From Erysipelotrichaceae bacterium (GTDB lineage Bacteria > Bacillota_I > Bacilli_A > Erysipelotrichales > Erysipelotrichaceae), in the NCBI GenBank assembly GCA_031272515.1, contig JAISTR010000013.1, positions 1 to 42,568 of the forward strand: a stretch of DNA of 42,568 nt, given 5' to 3'. Shown in pieces: positions 1 to 8,650 of this stretch. The position numbers and the translations under genes were made by a program. Under the pieces are notes generated by a model. That model made no database searches. It had not been told where the DNA came from and saw only the letters and a program-made list of their open reading frames with translations. Each line of letters starts with the position of its first letter. Positions within the stretch are counted from its first letter, which is position 1.

Positions 1-462
1 TTCAGTGAAGATCATTACTATATCCTTGGTACAGATATTATCAATGGTTTATCACGGGGATATGTGTTTGATATAGATGTGCTGAATCCTGATAACTCCA
101 AAGCAAAACTGTTTGGGGATGGTTTAATAGTGAATTCAGTTACAATGGTCAAAGAGATTAATGACAGGTTTGTGGTAATAGTCAAAGGCGCAGAAATTGA
201 TTTTTGGACCAGCAGCATAAAAACAAATGGTTCCCTTGGTTATAAATATCAATATTACGTTATTTTTCTGGATAAAAACATAAATATTCTTTATAAATTA
301 AAATTGGATGAATATATAGAACGGGTAATGGATATAAATAAATTCGATGACGGTTTCGTACTTCTCATTGATATTATATATGGAATGCCACTTTATGATT
401 TCCAAAATACATTCGACAGCGACTATGCGATTGTCTTTTTTACAAGCGACCAAGAGCAATGA
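1..462 (+). pseudogene. Truncated hypothetical protein, 5' end outside window, 3' end cut by IS remnant
   Basis: The reading frame is open from the first base, so the start lies upstream of the window. At least 153 residues are visible, rich in Asp, Ile, Tyr and Phe, with no signal peptide or motif I recognise. The alternating hydrophobic/polar pattern suggests a beta-rich repeat or propeller-like fold, but this is only an impression. The last codons run into transposase-derived sequence from about position 450, and the TGA stop at 460-462 lies inside that sequence. The natural C-terminus therefore appears to have been lost to the insertion. Its AT-rich composition differs from the GC-richer genes that follow. 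Function is unknown. Confidence 0.6.
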
Positions 463-958
463 AACGGCAGCACCAAATCTGAAGTGGGTGAGCGATGTCA
501 CCGATTCTGGACTTGTTCAGCCAGGACATTGTCAGCTACACCATCTCAGACAAGCTGGTGCTATCAATGGTAACAGAGATGCTGGACAAAGCATTTGAGA
601 ATATTGCGAATGATACACAACTTATTTTCCACTTTGATCAAGGCTGGCGGTATCAACATAAACGGTATCAAGGGATGCTAGCTGAAAAAGGGATTAGACA
701 AAGCATGAGCCGCAAAGGAAATTGCCTTGACAACGCTATGATAGAAAATTTCTTCGGTCTGCTTAAAAGCGAACTGCTATATTTGCAGGAGTTTGACTCA
801 GTTGAGCATTTCAAAGCTGAACTTATAGATTATATGGATTACTACAATACCCGCCGCTTCAAGGTAAAACGAAAGGGCATGCCTCCTGCCTTACACAGGC
901 AACAAGCCCTCTCTGTCACTTAATTGAAAATTTTGTCTAACTTTTTGGGTTCTGTTCA
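450..958 (+). mobile_element. Decayed IS3-family (IS150-like) insertion sequence, right part only
   Basis: The segment holds the C-terminal half of an IS3-family OrfB transposase and then a right end, at about 933-958, that runs through TGTCTAACTTTTTGGG and finishes in CA. That resembles the terminal inverted repeats of IS150-type elements. The left end, orfA and the N-terminal half of orfB are missing, so the copy cannot move by itself. The left border is inferred from where transposase-like translation starts, since no matching left repeat is visible. No target duplication could be identified. Confidence 0.75.
456..922 (+). pseudogene. IS3-family transposase OrfB fragment with internal deletion
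   Basis: Two frames together give the rve/DDE integrase core. Frame 2 (about 456-509) encodes NETAAPNLKWVSDVT, which includes the first catalytic Asp region. Frame 3 (495-922) continues with SPILDLFSQDIVSYTIS, then HFDQGWRYQ (second Asp), then IENFFGLLKSELL (catalytic Glu), and ends with the usual YNTRR segment. The short stretch normally found between DVTEF and the SPILD strand is missing, and the frames meet at the shared string ATGTCACC. This looks like a deletion between short repeats that also shifted the frame. The family call is secure; activity is very unlikely. Confidence 0.85.
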
Positions 959-1017
959 CCGTTCATTCTTTTAAGCAATCGCTTCAAATTTCTACAAAAA
1001 CATTAAAAATCTTCTCT

Positions 1018-1032
1018 TAATAATCATTATCA
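1018..1032. promoter_or_regulatory. Fur-like box
   Basis: TAATAATCATTATCA matches the Bacillus Fur 7-1-7 consensus TGATAATNATTATCA at every defined position except the second. It also fits the related PerR consensus with one more mismatch. It lies 13 bp upstream of a TTGCTT -35 element. That position would suit repression of the small membrane protein gene at 1098 in response to iron or peroxide. No Fur-family gene is present in the window, so the regulator is inferred. Confidence 0.5.
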
Positions 1033-1045
1033 TTAATAAAAAACC

Positions 1046-1075
1046 TTGCTTTTCTTTTAAAATCTCTTTTATAAT
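1046..1075 (+). promoter_or_regulatory. Promoter for the 1098 gene
   Basis: TTGCTT at 1046-1051 and a perfect TATAAT at 1070-1075 are separated by 18 bp, in an AT-rich stretch just downstream of the IS end. The leader to the start codon is about 16 nt and contains the ribosome binding site GGGGGAA. Confidence 0.55.
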
Positions 1076-1097
1076 TAAAAAAAGATTCGGGGGAATT

Positions 1098-1595
1098 ATG
1101 AACCTTGCATACGTGTTTTTGGGAACCTTAGCATTTGCGCTCGCGATTGCTTTCGCGCTTTTTTCCTATCAGAAAGGCTTACTGCGGAAATCGGAGGAAA
1201 ACGATACTGCACCGGTCTATGCCTTTGTGGACTTTTTCGGTCAGGTTCAGGAAATCGATGGAAGACACCCGGTCCGGGGTGAGGACTACGTCATCGGTTC
1301 GAATTTGCAGGCGGTTGTCCGTCTGGTACCGGGAGAGCATCACTTCCGCGGCCGCTTCAGTGCGACCACCCATGGCCGGCAGTTCGACACCAACTGGGTC
1401 TCTGATTCTTTGGATTTGAATTTATTTGTTGAACCTGGCGGCAAGTACCGCATCGCCTTATTTACTGAGCTGCCTGATCCCGATACGGTTTTGTATCAGG
1501 AGGAATTCATCGGCGGCAACCATCGCCGCAAGATGTATCTGGCGGCGGTGGAAACCAGTGAAACCGGCAAGTGGTATGACCGCTTGAAATATTAA
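1098..1595 (+). CDS. Hypothetical membrane-anchored protein
   Basis: This is a 165-residue protein with one N-terminal hydrophobic segment (about residues 4-24) and then a soluble, probably extracytoplasmic domain. The soluble part contains repeated beta-strand patterns and a segment around residues 60-85 (VVRLVPGEHHFRG), reminiscent of PEGA-like or carboxypeptidase-regulatory folds. No family is recognised with confidence. GGGGGAATT precedes the ATG. The gene converges on the quinone oxidoreductase gene, and the two TAA stops share the palindrome TTAA at 1592-1595, leaving no room for a terminator between them. The upstream Fur-like box is the only functional hint. Confidence 0.8.
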   Translation: MNLAYVFLGTLAFALAIAFALFSYQKGLLRKSEENDTAPVYAFVDFFGQVQEIDGRHPVRGEDYVIGSNLQAVVRLVPGEHHFRGRFSATTHGRQFDTNWVSDSLDLNLFVEPGGKYRIALFTELPDPDTVLYQEEFIGGNHRRKMYLAAVETSETGKWYDRLKY

Positions 1596-2569
1596 TCCTG
1601 CATGGAAATCTTCAAGACCAGCTTGCCATAGCTGGTTTTTTTATTCAGGACTTCCCTGTGCGCCAGCGGGGCATCCGCCAGCGCAAACTCCTGGCTGACC
1701 ACCGGCTTTAAGCCCTGATAGAGCTGATAGGTCAAGCGCTGCAGGACCTCCTGGCGCTCCCTGAGGGTGCTGTTTTGTACAGCCAGGCCATAAATGACTG
1801 CATCCTTGGCCATCACCGCCCGGGGATCAAAGTCCAACTTGCCACGGGAGCCGACAATGACCAGCCGGCCGTTTTTCTTTAGCAAGTCCAAATCATGGTT
1901 GAGGTTGATGTTGGCCAGCGATTCGATGATGACATCAAAGCCGCCGCTGTCCCGTTTCATATCCATAAGATAATCCGGGCTTTTGTGGTTATAGACACCA
2001 AAGGCACCCAGGCTCTTTAACAGTTGCAGGCCTTCCTGGCTGCCAGCGGTTCCATAGACTTTACAACCGGAAAGTGATGCCTGCTGAATTGCCAGGGTCC
2101 CCATGCCGCCGCTGGCACCATGGATTAAAATTGTTTCCCCCGGCTGGATTTTGGCTTTGGTGAATAAGGCCAATGAGGAAGCGTAGCCGGGCACGCCCAA
2201 AGCCGCCCCCTGGGCCATGGAAATACCCTTGGGCAAAAGGGCGACAGCCGTTTCATCCACCGCCACCAGCTGGGCGTAGGTACCGGTATTGTGCTTGGCC
2301 TGGTTAGCAGCCACAAAGACTTCATCGCCAATCTGAAACGAGGCCTTCTCACCGACTGCGATCACCACCCCGGCACCGTCATCACCAGGGGTGTAGGGCA
2401 GCTGGGGCAAAAGCGCATAGCTGCCGCTGCGGATATAGGCGTCCACCGGGTTGACCCCGGCGTAAGCCAGGCGAACCAGGACATCGGATTCACCGATGTC
2501 CGGTTCCCTGACTTCCCGCAAACCCAAAACGGACTCCTCGCCAAAAGTATTGCAGACAATCGCTTTCAT
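1592..2569 (-). CDS. NADPH:quinone oxidoreductase-like, MDR superfamily
   Basis: The 325-residue protein has the medium-chain dehydrogenase/reductase architecture: an N-terminal GroES-like domain with GVNPVDAYIRSG near residue 40, then a Rossmann domain with HGASGGMGTLAIQ near residue 150. The zinc ligands of alcohol dehydrogenases are absent, which fits the zinc-independent quinone oxidoreductase (QOR/zeta-crystallin) branch. That branch reduces quinones or activated alkenes with NADPH; the real substrate cannot be read from the sequence. It starts 4 bp after the luxS stop and appears to be the last gene of a peptidase-luxS-QOR operon. Confidence 0.88.
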   Translation of the reverse strand: MKAIVCNTFGEESVLGLREVREPDIGESDVLVRLAYAGVNPVDAYIRSGSYALLPQLPYTPGDDGAGVVIAVGEKASFQIGDEVFVAANQAKHNTGTYAQLVAVDETAVALLPKGISMAQGAALGVPGYASSLALFTKAKIQPGETILIHGASGGMGTLAIQQASLSGCKVYGTAGSQEGLQLLKSLGAFGVYNHKSPDYLMDMKRDSGGFDVIIESLANINLNHDLDLLKKNGRLVIVGSRGKLDFDPRAVMAKDAVIYGLAVQNSTLRERQEVLQRLTYQLYQGLKPVVSQEFALADAPLAHREVLNKKTSYGKLVLKISMQD

Positions 2570-2573
2570 AAGT

Positions 2574-3053
2574 TTAGTCAGGGTAAATCAAGACCCTGTC
2601 ACTGGGATTGGCACAGACCTCATCCAAATACTTTCTGGCGTAGTAGTGTGCCATTTCCAGGTTCATATCCAGGTAGTTTCCGCAGTCTTTGGCACTGGCT
2701 CCGGGAATCTCACCTTCATAGTCACGGATAAAGGCAAACATCTTTTCAACCCAGGGCAAAACATCGCTGCTGGAGTATTTACCGATTAACAGCAAATAGA
2801 AGCCGGTACGGCAGCCCATCGGTCCGAAGTACAGGGTCACCGGTTTGGTTTCTTTGTCATTGCGCAGAAACGTCGCGCCCAGATGCTCGATGGCATGGAT
2901 GGCAGCGGTATCGATGACCGGCTCCATATTGGGCCTGGTCATGCGCACATCAAAGGTTGTGACCACCGTATCGCCCACCGGGTCGATGCGGGACACATAC
3001 AAACCCGGAACCAAATCCAGATGATTGATGGTAAAGCTTGTGATTTTTTCCAT
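2574..3053 (-). CDS. luxS: S-ribosylhomocysteine lyase LuxS
   Basis: LuxS cleaves S-ribosylhomocysteine to homocysteine and the AI-2 precursor DPD in the activated methyl cycle. The 159 residues match the family length. The metal-site motif HAIEH gives H53 and H57, with the third ligand C124 in AKDCGNY, and the catalytic Cys is C81 in GPMGCRTGFY. All key residues are present, so the enzyme should be active. The partner nucleosidase gene (mtn/pfs) is not nearby. The gene lies between the M32 peptidase (12 bp gap) and the quinone oxidoreductase (4 bp gap), which suggests cotranscription. Confidence 0.97.
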   Translation of the reverse strand: MEKITSFTINHLDLVPGLYVSRIDPVGDTVVTTFDVRMTRPNMEPVIDTAAIHAIEHLGATFLRNDKETKPVTLYFGPMGCRTGFYLLLIGKYSSSDVLPWVEKMFAFIRDYEGEIPGASAKDCGNYLDMNLEMAHYYARKYLDEVCANPSDRVLIYPD

Positions 3054-3065
3054 GTTGCCTCCTTT

Positions 3066-4562
3066 TCAAATGTGATAGAGTTTGGAGAACTTATCCAGCA
3101 GATAATCGATATAGTACTGGGGATTGAAGGCTTCTCCCGTCACCCTTACTAACGTTTCCTTCGGTGTATAAAGGCCGGCATACTGGTGAATCTTTTCCTT
3201 GAGCCAGTCCTTGATCACCGGCATCTGGCTGTTTGCCAAAAGGCTGTCCACATCCAGGTCACTGCGCATGGCCTTCATAAACTGGGCCGCGTAAGCAGTG
3301 CCCAGGGCATAGGTCGGGAAGTAGCCAAATGACCCCTGCGACCAGTGCACATCCTGCAGGATGCCGGTCGCATCGCTGTCGGGACGGATGCCCAGGTATT
3401 CTTCATACTTGTCAGCCCAGATTTGATCGAGCTTGCTTAGATCGACCTGGTCTCTGAAGATTGCCTTTTCCAGTTCATAGCGGATCAGGATGTGCAGGGG
3501 ATAGGTCAGCTCATCCGCTTCCGTTCTGATTAAAGAGGGCATGGAAGCGTTAATGGCAGCCACAAAGTCATCCAATGGGACCGAGTTCAGGTTTTCAGGA
3601 AACAGCGCCTGCAGAGCCGGATAATTGGGAATCCAGAAGGATTTGGAGCGTCCCAGGTAGTTTTCCAGCAGCCGCGACTGGGATTCATGGATGCCCGAAG
3701 TGACGCAATGGGCGATATAGGAGCCGTCATACTTGGGATCAAACTGTCCCATGCAGGTGGCATGTCCCAGTTCATGGATGGTGGACAGGATGCCGGAGGC
3801 GACATCATGGGTATTGTAGCGGGTGGTGATGCGGACATCGTTAATGGACAGACCACAGGTGAAGGGATGCACACTGACGGCGATCATGCCGGCATCCAGG
3901 TTGTAGTGGATGTAGGACATGATGGTATCCATGAACTGGCGCTGTTTGATCGGGTCGTACTCCTTATGCAAAAAGGAGGTGTCGATTTGTTTGGCAGCGA
4001 CCACCTTTTTGATAAAGGGCACAAGCTTCTCTTTAATCAAGTCAAAGAAGGCATCATAGTCCTTGGTGGTCATGTCCCTTTCATAGTCATCCAGCATCCA
4101 GTCATAGAGCTCGTCCTTCTTGGGATAATAGGAGTAGTACTCCTTGGTCAGCTCGATGACCTTGAGCAGATGGGGTTCAAACAGCTTGTAGTTGTTCTCG
4201 GCCTTGGCTTGCTCCCAGATGTGATTTGCCAGGTGCTTGGTTTGTTCAAAATAGGTATAGCGGTCCGGGGGTACCAGCTGCATCCCGGCCAGATCCTTCA
4301 GCCGGGCGGTGACGCTGCGCTTGGTCAGCGGATCGAGGTCCTCAATCGCCGCCAAATCGTTGAGCATCTTCAGGTTTTTTGGATCAATCATGGCGGCGAA
4401 GGCCTCCCCTTGCAAGACGCCCATCCGCATCGCGGCATAGGGCTTGCCGTTTTTGGGGCTGGTTGTGGAGATATCCCACTCCATTGTGGCCATTGCCAGA
4501 TAGTAGGCAGAATACTTCATTTCAAATTCTTCGTAGGCATCAATCAATTCCTGCTTGTTCAT
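3066..4562 (-). CDS. Carboxypeptidase, peptidase family M32
   Basis: A 498-residue cytoplasmic zinc metallocarboxypeptidase of the Taq carboxypeptidase family, which releases C-terminal amino acids from peptides. The zinc motif HELGH gives H263, E264 and H267, and the third ligand is probably E293 in GIHESQSRLL. Family motifs such as DVRITTRY and GIRPDSDATGILQDVHWS are present. An in-frame extension upstream is possible, but the ATG at 4562 has AAGGAGA 6 nt before it and matches the usual family N-terminus. The gene is divergent from the threonine-aldolase-like gene and is the first gene of the luxS operon. Confidence 0.93.
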   Translation of the reverse strand: MNKQELIDAYEEFEMKYSAYYLAMATMEWDISTTSPKNGKPYAAMRMGVLQGEAFAAMIDPKNLKMLNDLAAIEDLDPLTKRSVTARLKDLAGMQLVPPDRYTYFEQTKHLANHIWEQAKAENNYKLFEPHLLKVIELTKEYYSYYPKKDELYDWMLDDYERDMTTKDYDAFFDLIKEKLVPFIKKVVAAKQIDTSFLHKEYDPIKQRQFMDTIMSYIHYNLDAGMIAVSVHPFTCGLSINDVRITTRYNTHDVASGILSTIHELGHATCMGQFDPKYDGSYIAHCVTSGIHESQSRLLENYLGRSKSFWIPNYPALQALFPENLNSVPLDDFVAAINASMPSLIRTEADELTYPLHILIRYELEKAIFRDQVDLSKLDQIWADKYEEYLGIRPDSDATGILQDVHWSQGSFGYFPTYALGTAYAAQFMKAMRSDLDVDSLLANSQMPVIKDWLKEKIHQYAGLYTPKETLVRVTGEAFNPQYYIDYLLDKFSKLYHI

Positions 4563-4621
4563 ACAATTCTCCTTTGCCTCTATTATAGGGGATGATTGTG
4601 GTGATTGTGTGATTATCTGCA

Positions 4622-4651
4622 TTGCGCAAGGAGAGTGAAAGTAGCTATAAT
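4622..4651 (+). promoter_or_regulatory. Promoter of the threonine aldolase-like gene
   Basis: TTGCGC at 4622-4627 and a perfect TATAAT at 4646-4651 are separated by 18 bp in the short divergent region. The leader to the ATG at 4688 carries GGAAGGGA as the ribosome binding site. Confidence 0.55.
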
Positions 4652-4687
4652 GAAAAGGACAAAACACGAGAAGGAAGGGAACTTTTT

Positions 4688-5728
4688 ATGGATAAAATCA
4701 ATCTGAAAAATGACTACAATGCGGTAGGCCATCCGCTGATTCTAAAAGCGCTAGAGGCAGAGTTGGACCACAAGTTTGTCGGCTATGGCACCGATGAAAT
4801 CTGTGCCAGGGCCAAAGACCTGTTATTAAGCAAGATTGACAAACCGCAGGCAGCAGTGCATTTTCTGGTGGGTGGAACCCCCGTCAACCTGATTTCGCTT
4901 TCCGCCTTTCTGCGTCCGCACGAAGCGATTATCGCCCCGGACAACGGACACATCAATGTCCATGAGACCGGCTCGATTGAAGCGACCGGCCACAAGATTG
5001 TAACCGTTCCGGGTGAAGATGGCAAAATCTCGGCCGCCAGCGTGCAGGCCTTATGCGATTTGCACAGTGATGAGCACATGGTGAAGCCGAAGCTGGTCTT
5101 TATCTCCCAGGCAACGGAAATCGGCACGATTTATTCTTTGAAAGAGCTCAAGGCACTGCGTGAGGTCTGTGATAAGAATCAGCTGCTATTGTATCTGGAT
5201 GGAGCCAGGCTGCCCAGTGCCCTGACAGCCTCTGACAATGATGCAAGCTTAAAGGACATCGCGGCCCTGACGGATGCCTTCTATCTGGGCGGCACCAAAA
5301 ACGGCTTATTGTTCGGGGAAGCTTTGGTGATTGTCAACCCGGCTTTGCAAAGTGAATTCCGCTATCTGATGAAGCAGCGCGGAGGCATGCTGGCAAAGGG
5401 CTTCTTGTTGGGCATTCAATTTCTTCGCTACCTGCAGGATGACCTGTTTATGGAAATTGCCCAAGCTGCCAACAAGCAGGCGGACCGCTTAAGAGAAGGG
5501 CTGAAGGTTGTGGGGGTAGAGATGGTGACAACCACTTCCACCAACCAGATCTTTCCGATCTTTGAGGACAAAATCGTTGAGCGGTTAAAAGAGGTGGCGC
5601 TTTTTGAACTGTGGGGAAAGGTCAGTGACCATGAAACGGCCATCCGCTTTGTGACCAGCTGGCTGACCACTGACCAGGAGATTGAGCGGCTGTTAATGGC
5701 AATCATGAAAGCCTATGATAAAAAGTGA
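4688..5728 (+). CDS. Low-specificity L-threonine aldolase-like PLP enzyme
   Basis: The 346-residue protein belongs to the beta-eliminating lyase / threonine aldolase group of fold-type I PLP enzymes, which split L-threonine or allo-threonine into glycine and acetaldehyde. Visible elements are PDNGHINVHETG near residue 100, LYLDGARLPSAL near residue 170 (the PLP-contacting Asp) and YLGGTKNGLLFGEA near residue 200, with the likely Schiff-base lysine. The ATG at 4688 is chosen over upstream in-frame codons because of the ribosome binding site GGAAGGGA and the family N-terminus. Other members of the family act on tryptophan or related amino acids, so the exact substrate is uncertain. It appears to be monocistronic. 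Confidence 0.85.
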   Translation: MDKINLKNDYNAVGHPLILKALEAELDHKFVGYGTDEICARAKDLLLSKIDKPQAAVHFLVGGTPVNLISLSAFLRPHEAIIAPDNGHINVHETGSIEATGHKIVTVPGEDGKISAASVQALCDLHSDEHMVKPKLVFISQATEIGTIYSLKELKALREVCDKNQLLLYLDGARLPSALTASDNDASLKDIAALTDAFYLGGTKNGLLFGEALVIVNPALQSEFRYLMKQRGGMLAKGFLLGIQFLRYLQDDLFMEIAQAANKQADRLREGLKVVGVEMVTTTSTNQIFPIFEDKIVERLKEVALFELWGKVSDHETAIRFVTSWLTTDQEIERLLMAIMKAYDKK

Positions 5729-5735
5729 CACACAA

Positions 5736-5777
5736 AAAGCGGAGAAGGATCAATCATCCTTCCCCGCTTTATTTATT
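5736..5777. terminator. Bidirectional intrinsic terminator
   Basis: AAAGCGG-A-GAAGGAT pairs with ATCCTTC-C-CCGCTTT across a five-base loop, with T-rich flanks on both sides. It lies between the converging threonine-aldolase-like and aldehyde dehydrogenase genes and can serve both. Confidence 0.85.
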
Positions 5778-7140
5778 TCATCACCATTTTCAGTATTTTC
5801 AAATGGTTCTTACTATAGGGCGCATAGCGGGTGGGGGTCTCATAGCGCCATTTCTTGAGTACGCTCTTTTGATGTGAAAAAGCTTCAAAACTGTACTTTC
5901 CATGATAATGTCCCATACCGCTGTTACCCACCCCGCCAAAGGGCAGGTAGGGGGTGACCATGTGCATCAGGGTTTCATTGACCCCACCGCCGCCAAAGCT
6001 TACATGATTCATGATGAACTGTTCGTTTTCTTTGGAGGAAGTAAACAGATAAAGGGCAAGCGGTTTTGGTTTCTCCTGCAACAAGTCCGAAACCTCTTTC
6101 AAGGTGGAAAAACTCAGCACCGGTAAGATTGGTCCGAAGATTTCCTCCTGCATGACGGGTGAATCCCAGTCAACCGCATCCAGCAGTGTTGGCGCAATTT
6201 TCAAATCTTTAAGATTGCACTGGCCGCCGCAATAGATTTTCCCGCTTTTTAGCAGTTGTGCAAGACGCTCAAAGTGGGCTGGATTGATGATTTTCGGATA
6301 ATCGGGGTGGTTTTGGGGTTCTTGTCCCCAGAAGCTCGTAAGGGTTTGCTTCAGCTTCTCAAGCAGCTTGTCCTTCACCTTTTCTTGTACCAGCAGATAG
6401 TCCGGGGCAATGCAGGTTTGACCGCTGTTGATGCACTTGCCCCAGGCGATGCGCTTGGCCGCCAGGTCTAAATCCGCAGTCTCATCAACAATGCAGGGGC
6501 TCTTGCCACCCAGCTCCAAAATGACCGGGGTCAGATACCGGGCGGCTGCACTCATGACCGTTTTGCCGACATTCACACTGCCGGTGAAGAAGATGCAGTC
6601 AAACTGCTGTTGCAGTAAATCGGTATTGACCGCTCTGCCCCCCAGCACAACACTAATGTATCTGGGATCAAAGGCTTCGCGAATCAGCTCATCCATTATC
6701 CTGGCAGTGGCTTCACTGTAGCTGCCTGGCTTTAGGATGGCACAGTTGCCGGCCGCAATCGCCCCGACCAGCGGTGAGATTGTCAATAGAAAGGGGTAAT
6801 TCCAGGGAGACATAATCAAAACCACCCCATAGGGGTCATGATAGATCCTGCTTTGGCCGGGAAAACTGGCGAAGGGGGTCTTGACCTTCTGCGGTTTCAT
6901 CCACTTTTTCAAGTGTTTCTGGGCATGGCTGATTTCCATCAGCACAATCCCGATTTCAGTTTCATAGGCTTCAAAGAAGGACTTGTTCAAGTCGGTTTTC
7001 AAGGCTTCCGCAATTCTTTCTTCATGCTTCAGAATGATTCTTTTCAGGGTGTCAAGCTGATTAAGCCGGAAATGGTAATCGCGGGTGACTCCGCTTTGGA
7101 AATAGGCTCTTTGCGCTTGCAATAGTTCCAGGGTACTCAT
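5773..7140 (-). CDS. Aldehyde dehydrogenase, ALDH3/fatty-aldehyde type
   Basis: A 455-residue NAD(P)-dependent aldehyde dehydrogenase that oxidises aldehydes to carboxylic acids. Its length and C-terminal shape fit the short ALDH3-like class. SPWNYPF near residue 111 is the cofactor-site motif, E209 in LELGGKSP is the general base, and C243 in NSGQTCIAPDY is the catalytic thiol. Its ATG overlaps the stop of the upstream iron alcohol dehydrogenase by 4 bp, so the two are translationally coupled. Together they could carry an alcohol through the aldehyde to the acid, or the reverse. The substrate is not evident; medium- or long-chain aldehydes are typical for relatives. Confidence 0.93.
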   Translation of the reverse strand: MSTLELLQAQRAYFQSGVTRDYHFRLNQLDTLKRIILKHEERIAEALKTDLNKSFFEAYETEIGIVLMEISHAQKHLKKWMKPQKVKTPFASFPGQSRIYHDPYGVVLIMSPWNYPFLLTISPLVGAIAAGNCAILKPGSYSEATARIMDELIREAFDPRYISVVLGGRAVNTDLLQQQFDCIFFTGSVNVGKTVMSAAARYLTPVILELGGKSPCIVDETADLDLAAKRIAWGKCINSGQTCIAPDYLLVQEKVKDKLLEKLKQTLTSFWGQEPQNHPDYPKIINPAHFERLAQLLKSGKIYCGGQCNLKDLKIAPTLLDAVDWDSPVMQEEIFGPILPVLSFSTLKEVSDLLQEKPKPLALYLFTSSKENEQFIMNHVSFGGGGVNETLMHMVTPYLPFGGVGNSGMGHYHGKYSFEAFSHQKSVLKKWRYETPTRYAPYSKNHLKILKMVMK

Positions 7141-8411
7141 GACTTTGTGCCTCCTGTTCTGATTGCTTCATAAATCATGACAAAGTCGGCTTTGGTATAG
7201 ATTAGAGGTACCGGGTAGGTGGGATTGGCTTCCTTGAGGGCGTGCTGACACATGGAAGGCAGGTCCTCGCTTTTGATGCCTTCCAGTTTCCTGGGTATTT
7301 TCATGTCTTCATTGAGCTGGCGGATTGCCAAAAGAAAGGATTGGGCAAGTTCTGAATTGGAATTGCCCTGTAAGCCGCTGGCTTTCGCCAACTCGGCCAG
7401 CCTTTTGTAAATACGGGGGCCATAGCTGTCCAGTACATAGGGCAGAATCACGGCATTGGCCAGCCCGTGGGGGGTGTTGTAGAACCCACCCAGGGTATGG
7501 GCGATGGCGTGGATATTGCCGACAAAGGCCCTGGTGAAGGCTGCTCCCGCTGCCAGGGCGGCTTCCTGCATATTCATCCTGGCATCCAAGTCCTGACTAT
7601 GCTCATAGGCTTGCCTGAGGTTTTCGAAGATTAAGCGCACCGCCTTTTTGGCTTGGCGCCGGGAATTTTTGGTATTAGAGTGCCCCAAGTAGGCCTCAAT
7701 TGCATGGGTGAGCGCATCCATTCCGGTCCAGGCAGTCAAGTTAGCCGGCAGGCCTGCGCATAACTGCGGATCCAAAACGGCCAACACCGGAAACAGGCAG
7801 GGGTCATTGATGGCGTATTTGTCTTTGGTGTCCGGATCCACGACCACCGCTGCCAGCGAGGACTCACTGCCGGAGCCGGAGGTGGTTGGTATGGCATAGA
7901 GCGGCGGCAGTTTGCGGTGAATCTTGCGCAGACCGCGCATCTGCTGGATGGTCATCTCCGGCTTGGCTACCTTGGCACAAACTACCTTGGCGCAATCGAT
8001 GACAGAACCGCCGCCAATCGCGATGACGTGGTCGCAGCGATGGTGCAGGTAGTTCTGGTACGCCTGCTCGATGACCGGGATGGTGGGATTGGCGACGGTG
8101 TCATCAAAGATGATATAGTCCAGGTTTTGGGCTTTGAGCTCACTGCACAAGCCATCCAGTAAGCCGAGCTTGCGGATGTTCTTGTCACTGACCAAAAGCG
8201 CCTTGTGCAGGTTATTTTCTTTTAAAAGCTTGGGCAGATGCAAAAGGCAGCCGTCCCCCTTGAGCACCTTGGGGTAAGGCCACTTGACAAAGCACATCGC
8301 TATACGCAGTCCCCACTGGTAGATACGATAGAAGGGGGTCAGCGGATGTGCCTTGAATTTGGTGCAATCAACCAGCGCTTGATAGCGGGAAACGGGTTTT
8401 TGTTTTGTCAT
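7137..8411 (-). CDS. Iron-containing alcohol dehydrogenase
   Basis: A 424-residue group III (Fe-dependent) alcohol dehydrogenase, interconverting alcohols and aldehydes with NAD(P)H. The nucleotide-binding motif AIGGGSVIDC is near residues 131-140. The metal ligands correspond to D232 and H236 in GMDALTHAIEAY, H301 in HAIAH and H315 in TPHG, with the expected spacing. About 50 extra residues at the N-terminus, including an aromatic patch, precede the usual start of the fold. AAGGAGAACC precedes the ATG. A TACAAT about 80 bp upstream of the start could be the -10, but no convincing -35 was found. It is the first gene of a two-gene operon with the aldehyde dehydrogenase. Confidence 0.93.
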   Translation of the reverse strand: MTKQKPVSRYQALVDCTKFKAHPLTPFYRIYQWGLRIAMCFVKWPYPKVLKGDGCLLHLPKLLKENNLHKALLVSDKNIRKLGLLDGLCSELKAQNLDYIIFDDTVANPTIPVIEQAYQNYLHHRCDHVIAIGGGSVIDCAKVVCAKVAKPEMTIQQMRGLRKIHRKLPPLYAIPTTSGSGSESSLAAVVVDPDTKDKYAINDPCLFPVLAVLDPQLCAGLPANLTAWTGMDALTHAIEAYLGHSNTKNSRRQAKKAVRLIFENLRQAYEHSQDLDARMNMQEAALAAGAAFTRAFVGNIHAIAHTLGGFYNTPHGLANAVILPYVLDSYGPRIYKRLAELAKASGLQGNSNSELAQSFLLAIRQLNEDMKIPRKLEGIKSEDLPSMCQHALKEANPTYPVPLIYTKADFVMIYEAIRTGGTKS

Positions 8412-8618
8412 AGCGGTTCTCCTTGCCTAACCGAATATCTTTTGTACCTGACGAAAAAGAATCAACGCCTTTGATGCTTTCATTGTACAATGAGAAACAC
8501 TCGCTTTTTGCCTTTTTTATATGAACCGGACCAAAAGATGTCCAAAAAGAAAGAAAGGAATCTTTAGGGAAGGGCTCTTGATGAGTTTCAAGCAATAAAG
8601 ACCTGTTTGGATTAAATA

Positions 8619-8640
8619 AAAAGCCCCGAAACAGGCTTTT
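8619..8640. terminator. Intrinsic terminator after tRNA-Ala(GGC)
   Basis: AAAAGCC and GGCTTTT form a 7-bp stem with T-rich tracts on both sides. It lies just downstream of the minus-strand tRNA gene. Confidence 0.65.
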
Positions 8641-8650
8641 TTTTGCGTTA

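Noticed and set aside
3687-4595. 302-codon open frame on the plus strand opposite the M32 peptidase
   Set aside because: It is the mirror of a well-supported gene with all catalytic residues; its translation is low-complexity (Gly, Ile, Val rich) with no ribosome binding site.
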